Shown here: positions 57,513 through 64,000 of the stretch, in pieces
Layout: every line of letters starts with the position of its first letter
Numbering within the stretch: position 1 is the first letter of the stretch
Assembly: GCA_003150755.1 (NCBI GenBank)
Contig: QAMT01000002.1
Coordinates: 62,001 to 126,000, forward strand
Reading direction: 5' to 3'
DNA from: Phascolarctobacterium sp.
Lineage (GTDB): Bacteria; Bacillota; Negativicutes; Acidaminococcales; Acidaminococcaceae
DNA: 64,000 nucleotides
The notes under the pieces: model-generated
Seen by the model: the letters and a program-made list of their open reading frames with translations, nothing else
What the model was told of the DNA's origin: nothing
The model's database searches: none
Program-made: the position numbers and the translations under genes

Positions 57513-58289
57513 TCAAAAGTTTTTTACTATATTATCCTGCGAAGCCACATAAATTTTGGTGGATTCGCCAATTTCCTTAGCGTCAAGCATACCGCGCACA
57601 GTGTTCAGCGCCAGCTGCGGCGTATTGTTCTCCTGGCTTAAATGCGCCAGAAACACCTCGCCCGGCAGCCGCTCCATCTGCGCCAGCAGCCACCCGGCAG
57701 CATTGTTGGACAAATGCCCGCGCGTGCCTAAAATACGCTGTTTAAGCGCGTAAGGGTAAGTGCCCTTTTTCAGCATTTCTTCATCGTGGTTGGCCTCCAG
57801 CACAAGTGTATCGGCACCGGCCACGTTTTCTTTAATTTCTTCCGTAATAAAGCCCACGTCCGTCAGGTACACGCAGCGCGCACCGGCGCAGGTAAACACA
57901 TAACCGACTGTACCGGCAGCGTCATGCGGCACGTTAAAACTTGTTATCTTCAGCCCGTCCGTTTCCAGGCACTTCGGCAAAAGGCGGCAGCACGCGCGCT
58001 CCATCTCTCCCCTTTGGGGGATATAACGCCACGTTGCCTCATTGGCAAACACCGGCAAATGATACTTGCGGTTCAGCACCGGCAGGCCGCTTACATGGTC
58101 GCGGTGCTCATGCGTCAAAAGCACGCCGTCCAAATCTTCCGGCTGATAACCGGCCTCGCGCAGGCGCTGCACAAGCTGGCGGCAGCTGATACCGGCATCA
58201 ATCAGAAAGTTTTTGCCGTCCGCGCTGATAACGGTTGCATTACCCTTACTGCCGCTGGCCAAAACGGAAATTTTAAACTCGCCCGTCAT
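57513..58289 (-). CDS. MBL-fold metallohydrolase, YycJ/WalJ type
   Basis: The 258-residue protein starts with ISVLASGSKGNATVISADGKNFLIDAG and has the metal motif LLTHEHRDHVSGL, then LVLEANHDEEML and HLSQENNTP. This is the YycJ branch, which has been linked to DNA-repair and cell-wall coordination. Overlap of four bases with deoC (ATGA) suggests joint translation. Confidence 0.93.
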   Translation of the reverse strand: MTGEFKISVLASGSKGNATVISADGKNFLIDAGISCRQLVQRLREAGYQPEDLDGVLLTHEHRDHVSGLPVLNRKYHLPVFANEATWRYIPQRGEMERACCRLLPKCLETDGLKITSFNVPHDAAGTVGYVFTCAGARCVYLTDVGFITEEIKENVAGADTLVLEANHDEEMLKKGTYPYALKQRILGTRGHLSNNAAGWLLAQMERLPGEVFLAHLSQENNTPQLALNTVRGMLDAKEIGESTKIYVASQDNIVKNF

Positions 58290-58936
58290 GCTTCACCTGC
58301 GGCAATGGCTGCACCGGCACTGGTGCCGATACGGTCGGCGCCTGCCTCTGCCATCGCGCGCGCCGTCTGTGCATCGCGGATGCCGCCCGCAGCTTTAACC
58401 TTTAAACCGTACTTGTCGGCTTCCTCGCGCAGCAGCTTAACATCCTCAACCGTTGCGCCGCCCTTGCCAAAACCGGTAGAAGTTTTAACAAACTTTGCGC
58501 CGCCGTCGGCAATAATGCGGCAGGCTGTGCGTTTTTCGCGCGGAGTCAGGCACGCAGCCTCAATAATAACCTTTACCGGGCAGGGCGCAGCAGCCTCCAC
58601 CACGCGGCGGATATCCTCCGTCACAGCGGCATAATCGCCCGTCTTAAAGGCAGAAATATTCATCACCATATCAATTTCATCGGCGTGTTCCTCCATCGCC
58701 GTTTTGGCTTCCAAAGCCTTAACGCAACTGAAAGTTGCACCAAGCGGAAAACCCACAACCGTTACAACTTTTACATCACTGCCCTGCAAAAGATGCTTGG
58801 CCAGCGGCACATAGCACGGATTAACGCACACGCCGTACAATTTGTACTGCATGGCTTCATCGCACAGGCGCATAATGTCTTTAACCGTTGCTTCCGGCTT
58901 CAATAATGTATGTTCTATCATCCGGGCAAGTTCCAT
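58286..58936 (-). CDS. deoC: Deoxyribose-phosphate aldolase
   Basis: The 216-residue class I aldolase splits deoxyribose 5-phosphate. Seen are MIEHTLLKPEATVKDI, GVCVNPCYVPLAKHLL, VVGFPLGA, the Schiff-base lysine in VKVIIEAACLT/FVKTSTGFG, and the C-terminal phosphate loop LKVKAAGGIRDAQTA. ATG 58936 has GGGAGGAA upstream. Confidence 0.95.
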   Translation of the reverse strand: MELARMIEHTLLKPEATVKDIMRLCDEAMQYKLYGVCVNPCYVPLAKHLLQGSDVKVVTVVGFPLGATFSCVKALEAKTAMEEHADEIDMVMNISAFKTGDYAAVTEDIRRVVEAAAPCPVKVIIEAACLTPREKRTACRIIADGGAKFVKTSTGFGKGGATVEDVKLLREEADKYGLKVKAAGGIRDAQTARAMAEAGADRIGTSAGAAIAAGEA

Positions 58937-59055
58937 TGTACTTCCTCCCAAATTTTATTCTGTACTTTATAATTATAGCAAATGTTGCGCATTTAGGATT
59001 GATAAAAAAGTAAATTTTTATAAAACTTTATCGGGCATTGCCCCAAAAAACAAAC

Positions 59056-59074
59056 GGGACCCCAAAAGGGTCCC
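59056..59074 (-). terminator. Terminator after the PerR-like gene
   Basis: GGGACCC and GGGTCCC form a seven-base stem; GTTTGTTTTTTGGG follows on the minus strand. Confidence 0.78.
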
Positions 59075-59085
59075 TCCGTAACTTA

Positions 59086-59511
59086 TCAGTGTTTTTTGCG
59101 GCACTCTTCACAAACGCCGTAAAAATAAAACTGATGCCCGCTTAATTTATAGCCGCTTTGCTTTTCGGCCTGCGCCATAATGCCGCTGTCATCGACGTTA
59201 AACAAATCCTCAACCTTCCCGCAGCAGGTGCACTGCACATGGTGGTGCCCGCTGATGTCAGCATCATAACGGAAGCTGTCCTCACCGGTGTTGATAATCT
59301 GGATAACATGCAGCCTGTTCAATATCTCCACGGTTTTATAAACGGTTGCAAAACTCATTGAAGGATATTTGGGGCGCAGTGTTTTGTACAGCATCTCGGC
59401 GCTGGGATGTTCGTGCGTTGCGGCAAGCGTTTCATACACAGCCAGGCGCTGGGGCGTAACCTTATAGCCGTTTTCGCGCAAAATAGCAGTCAGCTCGCTG
59501 TTTGTTAACAT
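59086..59511 (-). CDS. PerR-like Fur-family regulator
   Basis: The 141-residue regulator has a winged helix (TPQRLAVYETLAATHEHPSAEMLYKTLRPKYPSMSFATVYKTVEIL) and the dimerisation domain. Regulatory metal ligands match Bacillus PerR with a two-residue offset: His35, Asp83, His89, His91 and Asp102; Asp at this last place favours PerR over Fur. The structural zinc cysteines are Cys94/Cys97 and Cys134/Cys137. A peroxide-stress role is thus likely, though not proven. Confidence 0.88.
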   Translation of the reverse strand: MLTNSELTAILRENGYKVTPQRLAVYETLAATHEHPSAEMLYKTLRPKYPSMSFATVYKTVEILNRLHVIQIINTGEDSFRYDADISGHHHVQCTCCGKVEDLFNVDDSGIMAQAEKQSGYKLSGHQFYFYGVCEECRKKH

Positions 59512-59566
59512 AGGCTCCTCCTTTCAGCATTACTTTGCAGCAATGCTTATGTTACAAGCTAATTTA

Positions 59567-59582
59567 TCACAATAATTATATT
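59567..59582. promoter_or_regulatory. Possible PerR box upstream of the PerR-like gene
   Basis: The minus strand reads ATATAATTATTGTGA, close to the PerR 7-1-7 consensus TTATAAT-T-ATTATAA, with about three mismatches. It lies about 55 bases before the start codon, fitting autoregulation. Confidence 0.4.
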
Positions 59583-59741
59583 AAATAGACGTTTCTTTGT
59601 CAATATTCATTATCCATTAACAAACATATTTCACTAAAACTCTACAAGCGCCCCTCCGCTCGCGCGGATAAAAAATGCTGAATTGATTTTGATTATACCT
59701 TTGCAGTAAGGTTCACGATTTTAATTTACATAGTTATTCAT

Positions 59742-60216
59742 GTTACTTTTTATAGGCTAAAAAGTAACCAAAAACCTTCGCTCCTCAAAAAATTTAACGG
59801 CTCATAATCAAAAAAGTTTACCACTTGCAGCGCCTGCGGAAACTCGCTCCGCTCAGACATCCTCCGGCAAAACTGCAAGTGCCTATCTATTTTAAACTTC
59901 GCCTATTTTTTGAAAGTCGCGCTTCGCCCAAATTCGTATGTCATTGCTTTTATATTTTGGTTTTAGTGTTAGCGTACTTTTTAAAACTGAATTTTAAACG
60001 TACATTGTGCATAAACCTATAATCAAAACATTAAAAGTACGGTACACGCCAAAAGCGGCATCGGATTTTAGCAATATTTATTAAGAAAAACTGCAAAAAT
60101 CGTGTTTGAGCGCAGCGAATCTCGACTTTTTGCAATTTTTAAACTAAAGTATTGCGTTTAAAAATCCGCCTGCCGCGGAACTTTCTTGGTTCGTTCTTTG
60201 GTTACAAAGAATGAAC
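59742..60216. repeat. Repeat-like intergenic block bounded by two hairpins
   Basis: The 800-base gap 59512-60300 has no convincing gene. A 475-base block in it is bounded by GTTACTTTTT / AAAAAGTAAC (59742-59768) on the left and GTTCGTTCTTTG / CAAAGAATGAAC (60189-60216) on the right. Inside is another stem TGCAAAAA / TTTTTGCA (60092-60134). Alternating GC-rich and AT-rich tracts and short ORF fragments without ribosome-binding sites suggest a dispersed non-coding repeat or a decayed element. Only one copy is in the window. Confidence 0.4.
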
Positions 60217-60300
60217 ATGAATTAAAATCTAAATATACAATTGCAAAAATATATACAAAGTAATAACCATCCAAAATAAATTTAAGGTAAAATGAAAAAA

Positions 60301-60317
60301 CTCCGCTAAAAGCGGAG
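60301..60317 (-). terminator. Terminator after the lysO genes
   Basis: CTCCGC and GCGGAG form a six-base stem; on the minus strand TTTTTTC follows. Confidence 0.8.
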
Positions 60318-60322
60318 CATTT

Positions 60323-60925
60323 TTATTTTAAACTTAACAGCCACGATAAAAGCACCGGCACGATGAGTGTAAGCACAAGGCCGTTGATGAAGGAATACAT
60401 ACCGACGTGCAGGTTAGTGTATTTTATTACCACCGGCAGGCCGCTGTCCATAGTTGCTGCGCCGCTGGGCGCAAGCGCCAGCAGTTTATGCAGGCGCACC
60501 AGCACCGGTATTAAAAAGAAGGCTGAAAGCTCGCGCAGCATATTGGCTAAAAACGACACTGTGCCGATTTCCGTGCTGTACATGGCGCTGATAACGACGG
60601 AAGAAAAGCTGTACCAGCCCAGCCCGCTGCCAACCAGCACCGCATCATAAAAACTGAGCCCCACAGCCATGCCGATAAGGGCCGCGCCGCCGATGCTGCC
60701 CACTGCCACCGCCGCCGGAATACTAAGCGCCAGCACTGCGCTGTGCCAATTGCAGACGCGCTTTAAAATGCCGCGGTTGCTGCCGATTTCGATACCGGCA
60801 ATAAACACCATAATATCCAGCGCCGTCATCAAAATAAAATCCAGCATATCTTTATCGCTTACATCCATAAAAAGATAGCCTGCTGCCATGCCGCCAAGCA
60901 ACGCAGCGGCAATAGTCATAATCAT
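60323..60925 (-). CDS. LysO-family lysine exporter, C-terminal part
   Basis: The 200-residue membrane protein covers the C-terminal two-thirds of LysO (DUF340, YbjE), with VFIAGIEIGSNRG, GSGLGWYSFSSVVISAMYSTEIGTVSFLANMLREL. In E. coli LysO is one ~300-residue protein; here it is split, with the N-terminal part in the gene just upstream (four-base overlap, ATGA). Export of lysine or toxic analogues is expected if the two act together. Confidence 0.87.
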   Translation of the reverse strand: MIMTIAAALLGGMAAGYLFMDVSDKDMLDFILMTALDIMVFIAGIEIGSNRGILKRVCNWHSAVLALSIPAAVAVGSIGGAALIGMAVGLSFYDAVLVGSGLGWYSFSSVVISAMYSTEIGTVSFLANMLRELSAFFLIPVLVRLHKLLALAPSGAATMDSGLPVVIKYTNLHVGMYSFINGLVLTLIVPVLLSWLLSLK

Positions 60926-61224
60926 GCGCTTTCACCGTCCTCTGCTTCAACATCCGCCGGGCGGGCAATAAATTTTGTTACCAAAAATACCAGGGCAACG
61001 CTGCCGCACACAGCGCCGAAAGCAACTGCCCCGGCTTGCAAACCGAGCGTACCGAGCTTTGCCAAAAGCGCATCGTCGCAGCCGATTTTTGCGCCCAGGC
61101 AAAACAGCATAGTGCATAAGCACAGGGTTGAAAGTTTGCTTAAATAAAATTTTATTTTGTAGCTTAACAAATTAAACAAGCCAATAGCGATGCCGAGTAC
61201 AATCGCCAGCAGAATTTCCTGCAT
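60922..61224 (-). CDS. LysO-family lysine exporter, N-terminal part
   Basis: The 100-residue protein has three hydrophobic segments (ILLAIVLGIAIGLFNLL, LCLCTMLFCLGAKIG, AFGAVCGSVALVFLVTKF) matching the N-terminus of LysO. ATG 61224 has GGAGGGG upstream. The overlap with the C-terminal part indicates a natural split rather than a sequencing error. Confidence 0.82.
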   Translation of the reverse strand: MQEILLAIVLGIAIGLFNLLSYKIKFYLSKLSTLCLCTMLFCLGAKIGCDDALLAKLGTLGLQAGAVAFGAVCGSVALVFLVTKFIARPADVEAEDGESA

Positions 61225-61242
61225 AAGTCCCCTCCAAAAGAA

Positions 61243-61265
61243 AAGGCATGCGGCGTGCATGCCTT
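61243..61265 (-). terminator. Terminator after the FakA-like gene
   Basis: AAGGCATGC and GCATGCCTT form a nine-base stem followed by TTCTTTTGG on the minus strand. Confidence 0.78.
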
Positions 61266-61275
61266 AATTTTTATG

Positions 61276-62898
61276 TTATTCCAATGTGATGATGAGCGGG
61301 TACAAAGGCTGCGCGCCGTTAAGCACCTGCACTTCTGAGTCCGGGCAAAGCGCCGCAAGCTCATCAGCCGCGCTCTGCGCTTCGCTTTCTGTAATGCCGC
61401 TGCCGTAGTACACAGTTAAAAGCTCCCAGTCCGTTCCGGCCTGCTGCACTGCGTTTACGGCGGCTTCGTTCATGCTTTCGCAGGCATAAACTATTTTGGT
61501 TTCTAGCAAGCCAAGGTACTGGCCTTTTTTGATAGGCATACCGTTAACAACGCTGTCGCGCACGGCTGTGCTTACCGCTACGCAATGCGCCTGCTGCGCT
61601 GCTGCCGTCATGGCTTCGATATTAGCCTGCATGTCCGCACCGGCATCAAACGCCAAAATAGCGGCAATGGCCTGTGCCAGGCTTATCGTCGGCACATAGC
61701 CGACCTTATCCGAGCCCAACAATTTCTGCGTTTGCTGCGCTGCCAGCACAATGTTTTTGTTATTGGGCAGAATAATATATTTGCTGTACGCACCGTTTTC
61801 GATAGCGTGTACAAATTCTTCAACAGGCGGGTTCATGCTCTGACCGCCGCTGATAATATCCGTTACGCCCTGCGCCAGCATAATTTCGGCAATGCCGCTG
61901 CCAGCCGCTACGCTTACAAGGCCGATGCCGTCCTGCTTGACAGGCTGCGCCGGTGCCGTGCTGAACACGCGGTGTTCGTGCTGCTCGGCCATGTTGTCAA
62001 TTTTAATATCGTGCAGCGTACCCCAGCCAAGCCCCTGCTGCAAAACCGTACCGGGGTTGGCGGTGTGGATATGCACTTTAACAATATCGTCCATTGCCGC
62101 CACAATCAGCGAATTGCCAAGCGGCTGCAAGGCTGCACGTACCGTTTTTTCGTCAACGGCAGCGTTTTTTACAATAAATTCCGTGCAATACGGATTGGAT
62201 AAATCCACTTCTTCCGCAGGCAGTTCCGCTGCCTTTGCTGTTGCACCGGCAACCTGCGTTACCGGTTCTGCCTTGCCCAAAAGGCCGTTTAAGCAGCCTT
62301 CTAAAAATACAATCAGACCCTGGCCGCCGGCATCAACCACGCCAGCCGCCTTCAGTGCGGGCAAAAGCTCAGGCGTGCGTGCCAGTTCTTTTTTGCCGCC
62401 GTCAATGGCTTCCGTTAAAATTTCTGCAAAATCTTCGCCGCGGCGAACTGCGTGGTAAGCCGCTTTGGCAATGCCGCGCGCCACAGTTAAAATAGTGCCT
62501 TCTACCGGCTTTGCCACGGAGCGGTAAGCATACAAAATGCCAAACTGAAACGCCTTGCCAAGCTCGTTGCCGGTAACGCGCTCCTTGCCAGACAGCCCGC
62601 GCCCTATGCCGCGCAAAAGCTGCGATAAAATTACGCCGCTGTTGCCGCGCGCGCCCATAATAGCACTTTTGGCAGCCGCCGCGCCAACTTCCGAAGCGGA
62701 AAGGGTGTCCAGCGGCAGCAGCGCACGCTGCACTGCCTCCATCGTGCGCATCATATTAGTTCCCGTATCGCCGTCAGGCACCGGAAAAACATTCAAATCA
62801 TCAATCTGCTTATAGCCCTGCGCAAACGCGCCATAAGCGCCAAGCAGCATATTTTTTACGTCGCGGCCGTTAATAACAGCCGACTGTTTCGCGTTCAT
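61276..62898 (-). CDS. DAK2/DegV-partner kinase, FakA-like (YloV)
   Basis: The 540-residue protein has an N-terminal DhaL-type kinase domain with NVFPVPDGDTGTNMMRTMEA (Mg-ADP-binding aspartates) and GARGNSGVILSQLLRG, then a middle domain and a C-terminal DegV-like/EDD domain. FakA phosphorylates fatty acids presented by FakB. The neighbouring DegV gene is the likely FakB. GGGGG precedes ATG 62898. Confidence 0.93.
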   Translation of the reverse strand: MNAKQSAVINGRDVKNMLLGAYGAFAQGYKQIDDLNVFPVPDGDTGTNMMRTMEAVQRALLPLDTLSASEVGAAAAKSAIMGARGNSGVILSQLLRGIGRGLSGKERVTGNELGKAFQFGILYAYRSVAKPVEGTILTVARGIAKAAYHAVRRGEDFAEILTEAIDGGKKELARTPELLPALKAAGVVDAGGQGLIVFLEGCLNGLLGKAEPVTQVAGATAKAAELPAEEVDLSNPYCTEFIVKNAAVDEKTVRAALQPLGNSLIVAAMDDIVKVHIHTANPGTVLQQGLGWGTLHDIKIDNMAEQHEHRVFSTAPAQPVKQDGIGLVSVAAGSGIAEIMLAQGVTDIISGGQSMNPPVEEFVHAIENGAYSKYIILPNNKNIVLAAQQTQKLLGSDKVGYVPTISLAQAIAAILAFDAGADMQANIEAMTAAAQQAHCVAVSTAVRDSVVNGMPIKKGQYLGLLETKIVYACESMNEAAVNAVQQAGTDWELLTVYYGSGITESEAQSAADELAALCPDSEVQVLNGAQPLYPLIITLE

Positions 62899-62978
62899 CA
62901 CTACCCCCATTCAGGCACGCGCAAAACTCCGTGCCATTATATTTTTATCAACGTCCGGCTTAACCGGTAAAATTCAAA

Positions 62979-63836
62979 TCATGCTTTGGTACGTACAAAA
63001 AGGCCAATACAGCCCGGCCCCAGGTGCGAAGCAAGCACCGTGCCGATGCCTGTCATCAGTACCGGCACACCCGGATAACGCTTTGTCATTTCTTCGTATA
63101 AATATTTTGCGTCCGTTTCAGCTTCTTCGTTGGCAATGCAGATGCGTTCCGGCTCGCCTTTAGCCGCAGCCAGCTCCAGCATCGTATTAAGCACCTTGCT
63201 GCGCGTGCGGCATTTGGCCGCCACAACAAGTTTGCCTTCGTTATCCAGCATTATTACAGGACGTATGCCCAGCAGGTTGCCCACCAGCGCACCCACTGCG
63301 CCGATGCGGCCGCCCTTCTGCAAATATTCCAGCGTGCTGACAGAAAAAATGGTTTCGGTCCTCGCAATAGCGCCGTTAATAAAGGCTTCCAGCTCGTCCA
63401 TGCCTGCGCCTTCATCAACATGTTTTAAAACATCAAGCGCCAGTGCGCTGATAGGCGTTGCCGCCGTCAGGCTGTCAAAAACGCGGATATCTGCCCCCGG
63501 CACTTCCTGCATTACCTGACGCGCCGCCATGCGCGCCGTCTGGCAGGTGCCGCTCAGCACGCCGTCTACAAAAATGCCGATTACCTTTTTGCCTTCGCTG
63601 GCCAGTTCAGAAAACAAATCCAGAAAATCACCGACAGGCGGCTGGGAGGTTTTCGGAAGCTCGCCGCTTTCCTTAACCATTTTAAACATTTCTGCCGTCT
63701 GTTTTTCGCCGTCACGCCACTCAATCGCGCCGTGGCGCACAATAAGCGGCAAAATGTGGCAGCGGGCATCGTGCGCCAGCGGGGTTTCCGCAGCCGATGC
63801 AATGCTGTCTAAAACAATATGGATGCCATCATTCAA
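62979..63836 (-). CDS. DegV-family protein (FakB-like fatty acid-binding)
   Basis: The 285-residue protein has the EDD/DegV fold: DSIASAAE near the start, PKTSQPPVGDFLDLFSEL with the TSQP motif, FVDGVLSGTCQTARMAA, STLEYLQKGGRIG and a C-terminal GTVLASHLGPGCIGLF, which holds the family GPG/His. TSQPP and the GTCQ loop bind the fatty acyl carboxylate in FakB. The start is uncertain: GGAGG (63844-63848) fits a TTG at 63836 better than the TTG at 63851. It precedes fakA by 80 bases. Confidence 0.9.
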   Translation of the reverse strand: MNDGIHIVLDSIASAAETPLAHDARCHILPLIVRHGAIEWRDGEKQTAEMFKMVKESGELPKTSQPPVGDFLDLFSELASEGKKVIGIFVDGVLSGTCQTARMAARQVMQEVPGADIRVFDSLTAATPISALALDVLKHVDEGAGMDELEAFINGAIARTETIFSVSTLEYLQKGGRIGAVGALVGNLLGIRPVIMLDNEGKLVVAAKCRTRSKVLNTMLELAAAKGEPERICIANEEAETDAKYLYEEMTKRYPGVPVLMTGIGTVLASHLGPGCIGLFVRTKA

Positions 63837-63942
63837 AGTGCCATCCTCCAATCTATATGTAGTAATGTACCTACGCTTAAACTGCCTCTATCTTTTAATT
63901 TTACCATATAGCGATATCTTTTTCCAGTTTGCAAAATAAAAA

Positions 63943-63966
63943 GACCCCTGCCATACAGCAAGGGCC
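63943..63966 (-). terminator. Terminator of a gene beyond the right edge
   Basis: GGCCCTTGC and GCAGGGGTC (minus strand) form a nine-base stem with G-T pairs, followed by TTTTTATTTT. The 34 bases to its right hold stops in all three minus frames and may be the end of an upstream minus-strand gene; nothing more can be said. Confidence 0.6.
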
Positions 63967-64000
63967 TTTAAGTCAGCCTTTAATTAAAAGTCGTTTTCCA

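Noticed and set aside
59825..60022. A 65-codon frame in the 800-base gap
   Set aside because: No ribosome-binding site, basic low-complexity N-terminus, and it lies inside the hairpin-bounded repeat-like block. Treated as non-coding.

Overview
The window is a dense, mostly minus-strand stretch of bacterial chromosome with about 60 protein genes, one tRNA and an unusually rich set of RNA leaders. Gene content points to a Negativicutes-type bacterium: a Firmicute with an outer membrane. Firmicutes marks are the T-box leader, the ZTP riboswitch, the rpmE / DUF1385-prfA-prmC-tsaC-rpiB-ywlG-glyA-upp-comEB order ahead of the atp operon, CsoR, a PerR-like Fur, FakA/DegV and YycJ-HtrA-RlmH. The diderm mark is the AcrAB-type RND pump. 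A Phascolarctobacterium- or Acidaminococcus-like genus is my guess; no rRNA is present to fix it.

Layout. 1-3.4 kb: RND efflux pump (inner-membrane part cut by the window edge) and an exported DUF3298-like protein. 3.6-7.5 kb: a sulfonate/nitrate-type ABC importer and a class I aminotransferase. 7.6-8.0 kb: a type I toxin-antitoxin locus with convergent promoters. 8-13.7 kb: a MATE exporter behind an attenuator, a BASS-family symporter behind a T-box, a YkvI transporter and a class III aminotransferase. 13.9-18.6 kb: housekeeping genes pth, prs, glmU, a GntR regulator and ispE. 18.8-20.2 kb: YitT and DUF523 proteins. 20.2-26 kb: metal P-type ATPase, CsoR with a visible operator, SLC13 permease and FtsH. 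26.1-33.2 kb: the F1Fo ATP synthase operon. 33.3-43.3 kb: envelope precursor genes (mnaA, wecA-like) and the prfA-glyA-upp cluster. 43.4-49 kb: an orphan NuoE-like protein, HicAB, tRNA-Ala, LarE, a thioesterase, a polar amino acid ABC importer and a cupin. 49-56 kb: a second MATE exporter, an ABC-F ATPase, a ZTP riboswitch with an OFA-family transporter, a split chromate transporter and a MNT/HEPT toxin-antitoxin pair. 56-64 kb: rlmH, htrA, yycJ, deoC, a PerR-like regulator, a repeat-like intergenic block, split LysO, and FakA with a DegV protein.

The most unusual finding is the ATP synthase. The operon has no separate delta gene (atpH). Instead the alpha-subunit gene encodes about 610 residues, and its first ~100 residues match only the C-terminal domain of delta. 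The fusion would place a delta C-terminal domain on each of three alpha subunits, or else a shorter alpha is made from an internal start. Other points worth following are the complete type I toxin-antitoxin locus at 7.6-8.0 kb, the T-box in front of a BASS symporter, and the ZTP riboswitch followed by a second hairpin that captures the ribosome-binding site.

Regulation is visible in many places: near-consensus TTGACA/TATAAT promoters, intrinsic terminators at most operon ends, a CsoR box, a possible PerR box, and palindromes in front of larE and hicA. All functions are inferred from motifs and gene order read by eye; no database search was run.
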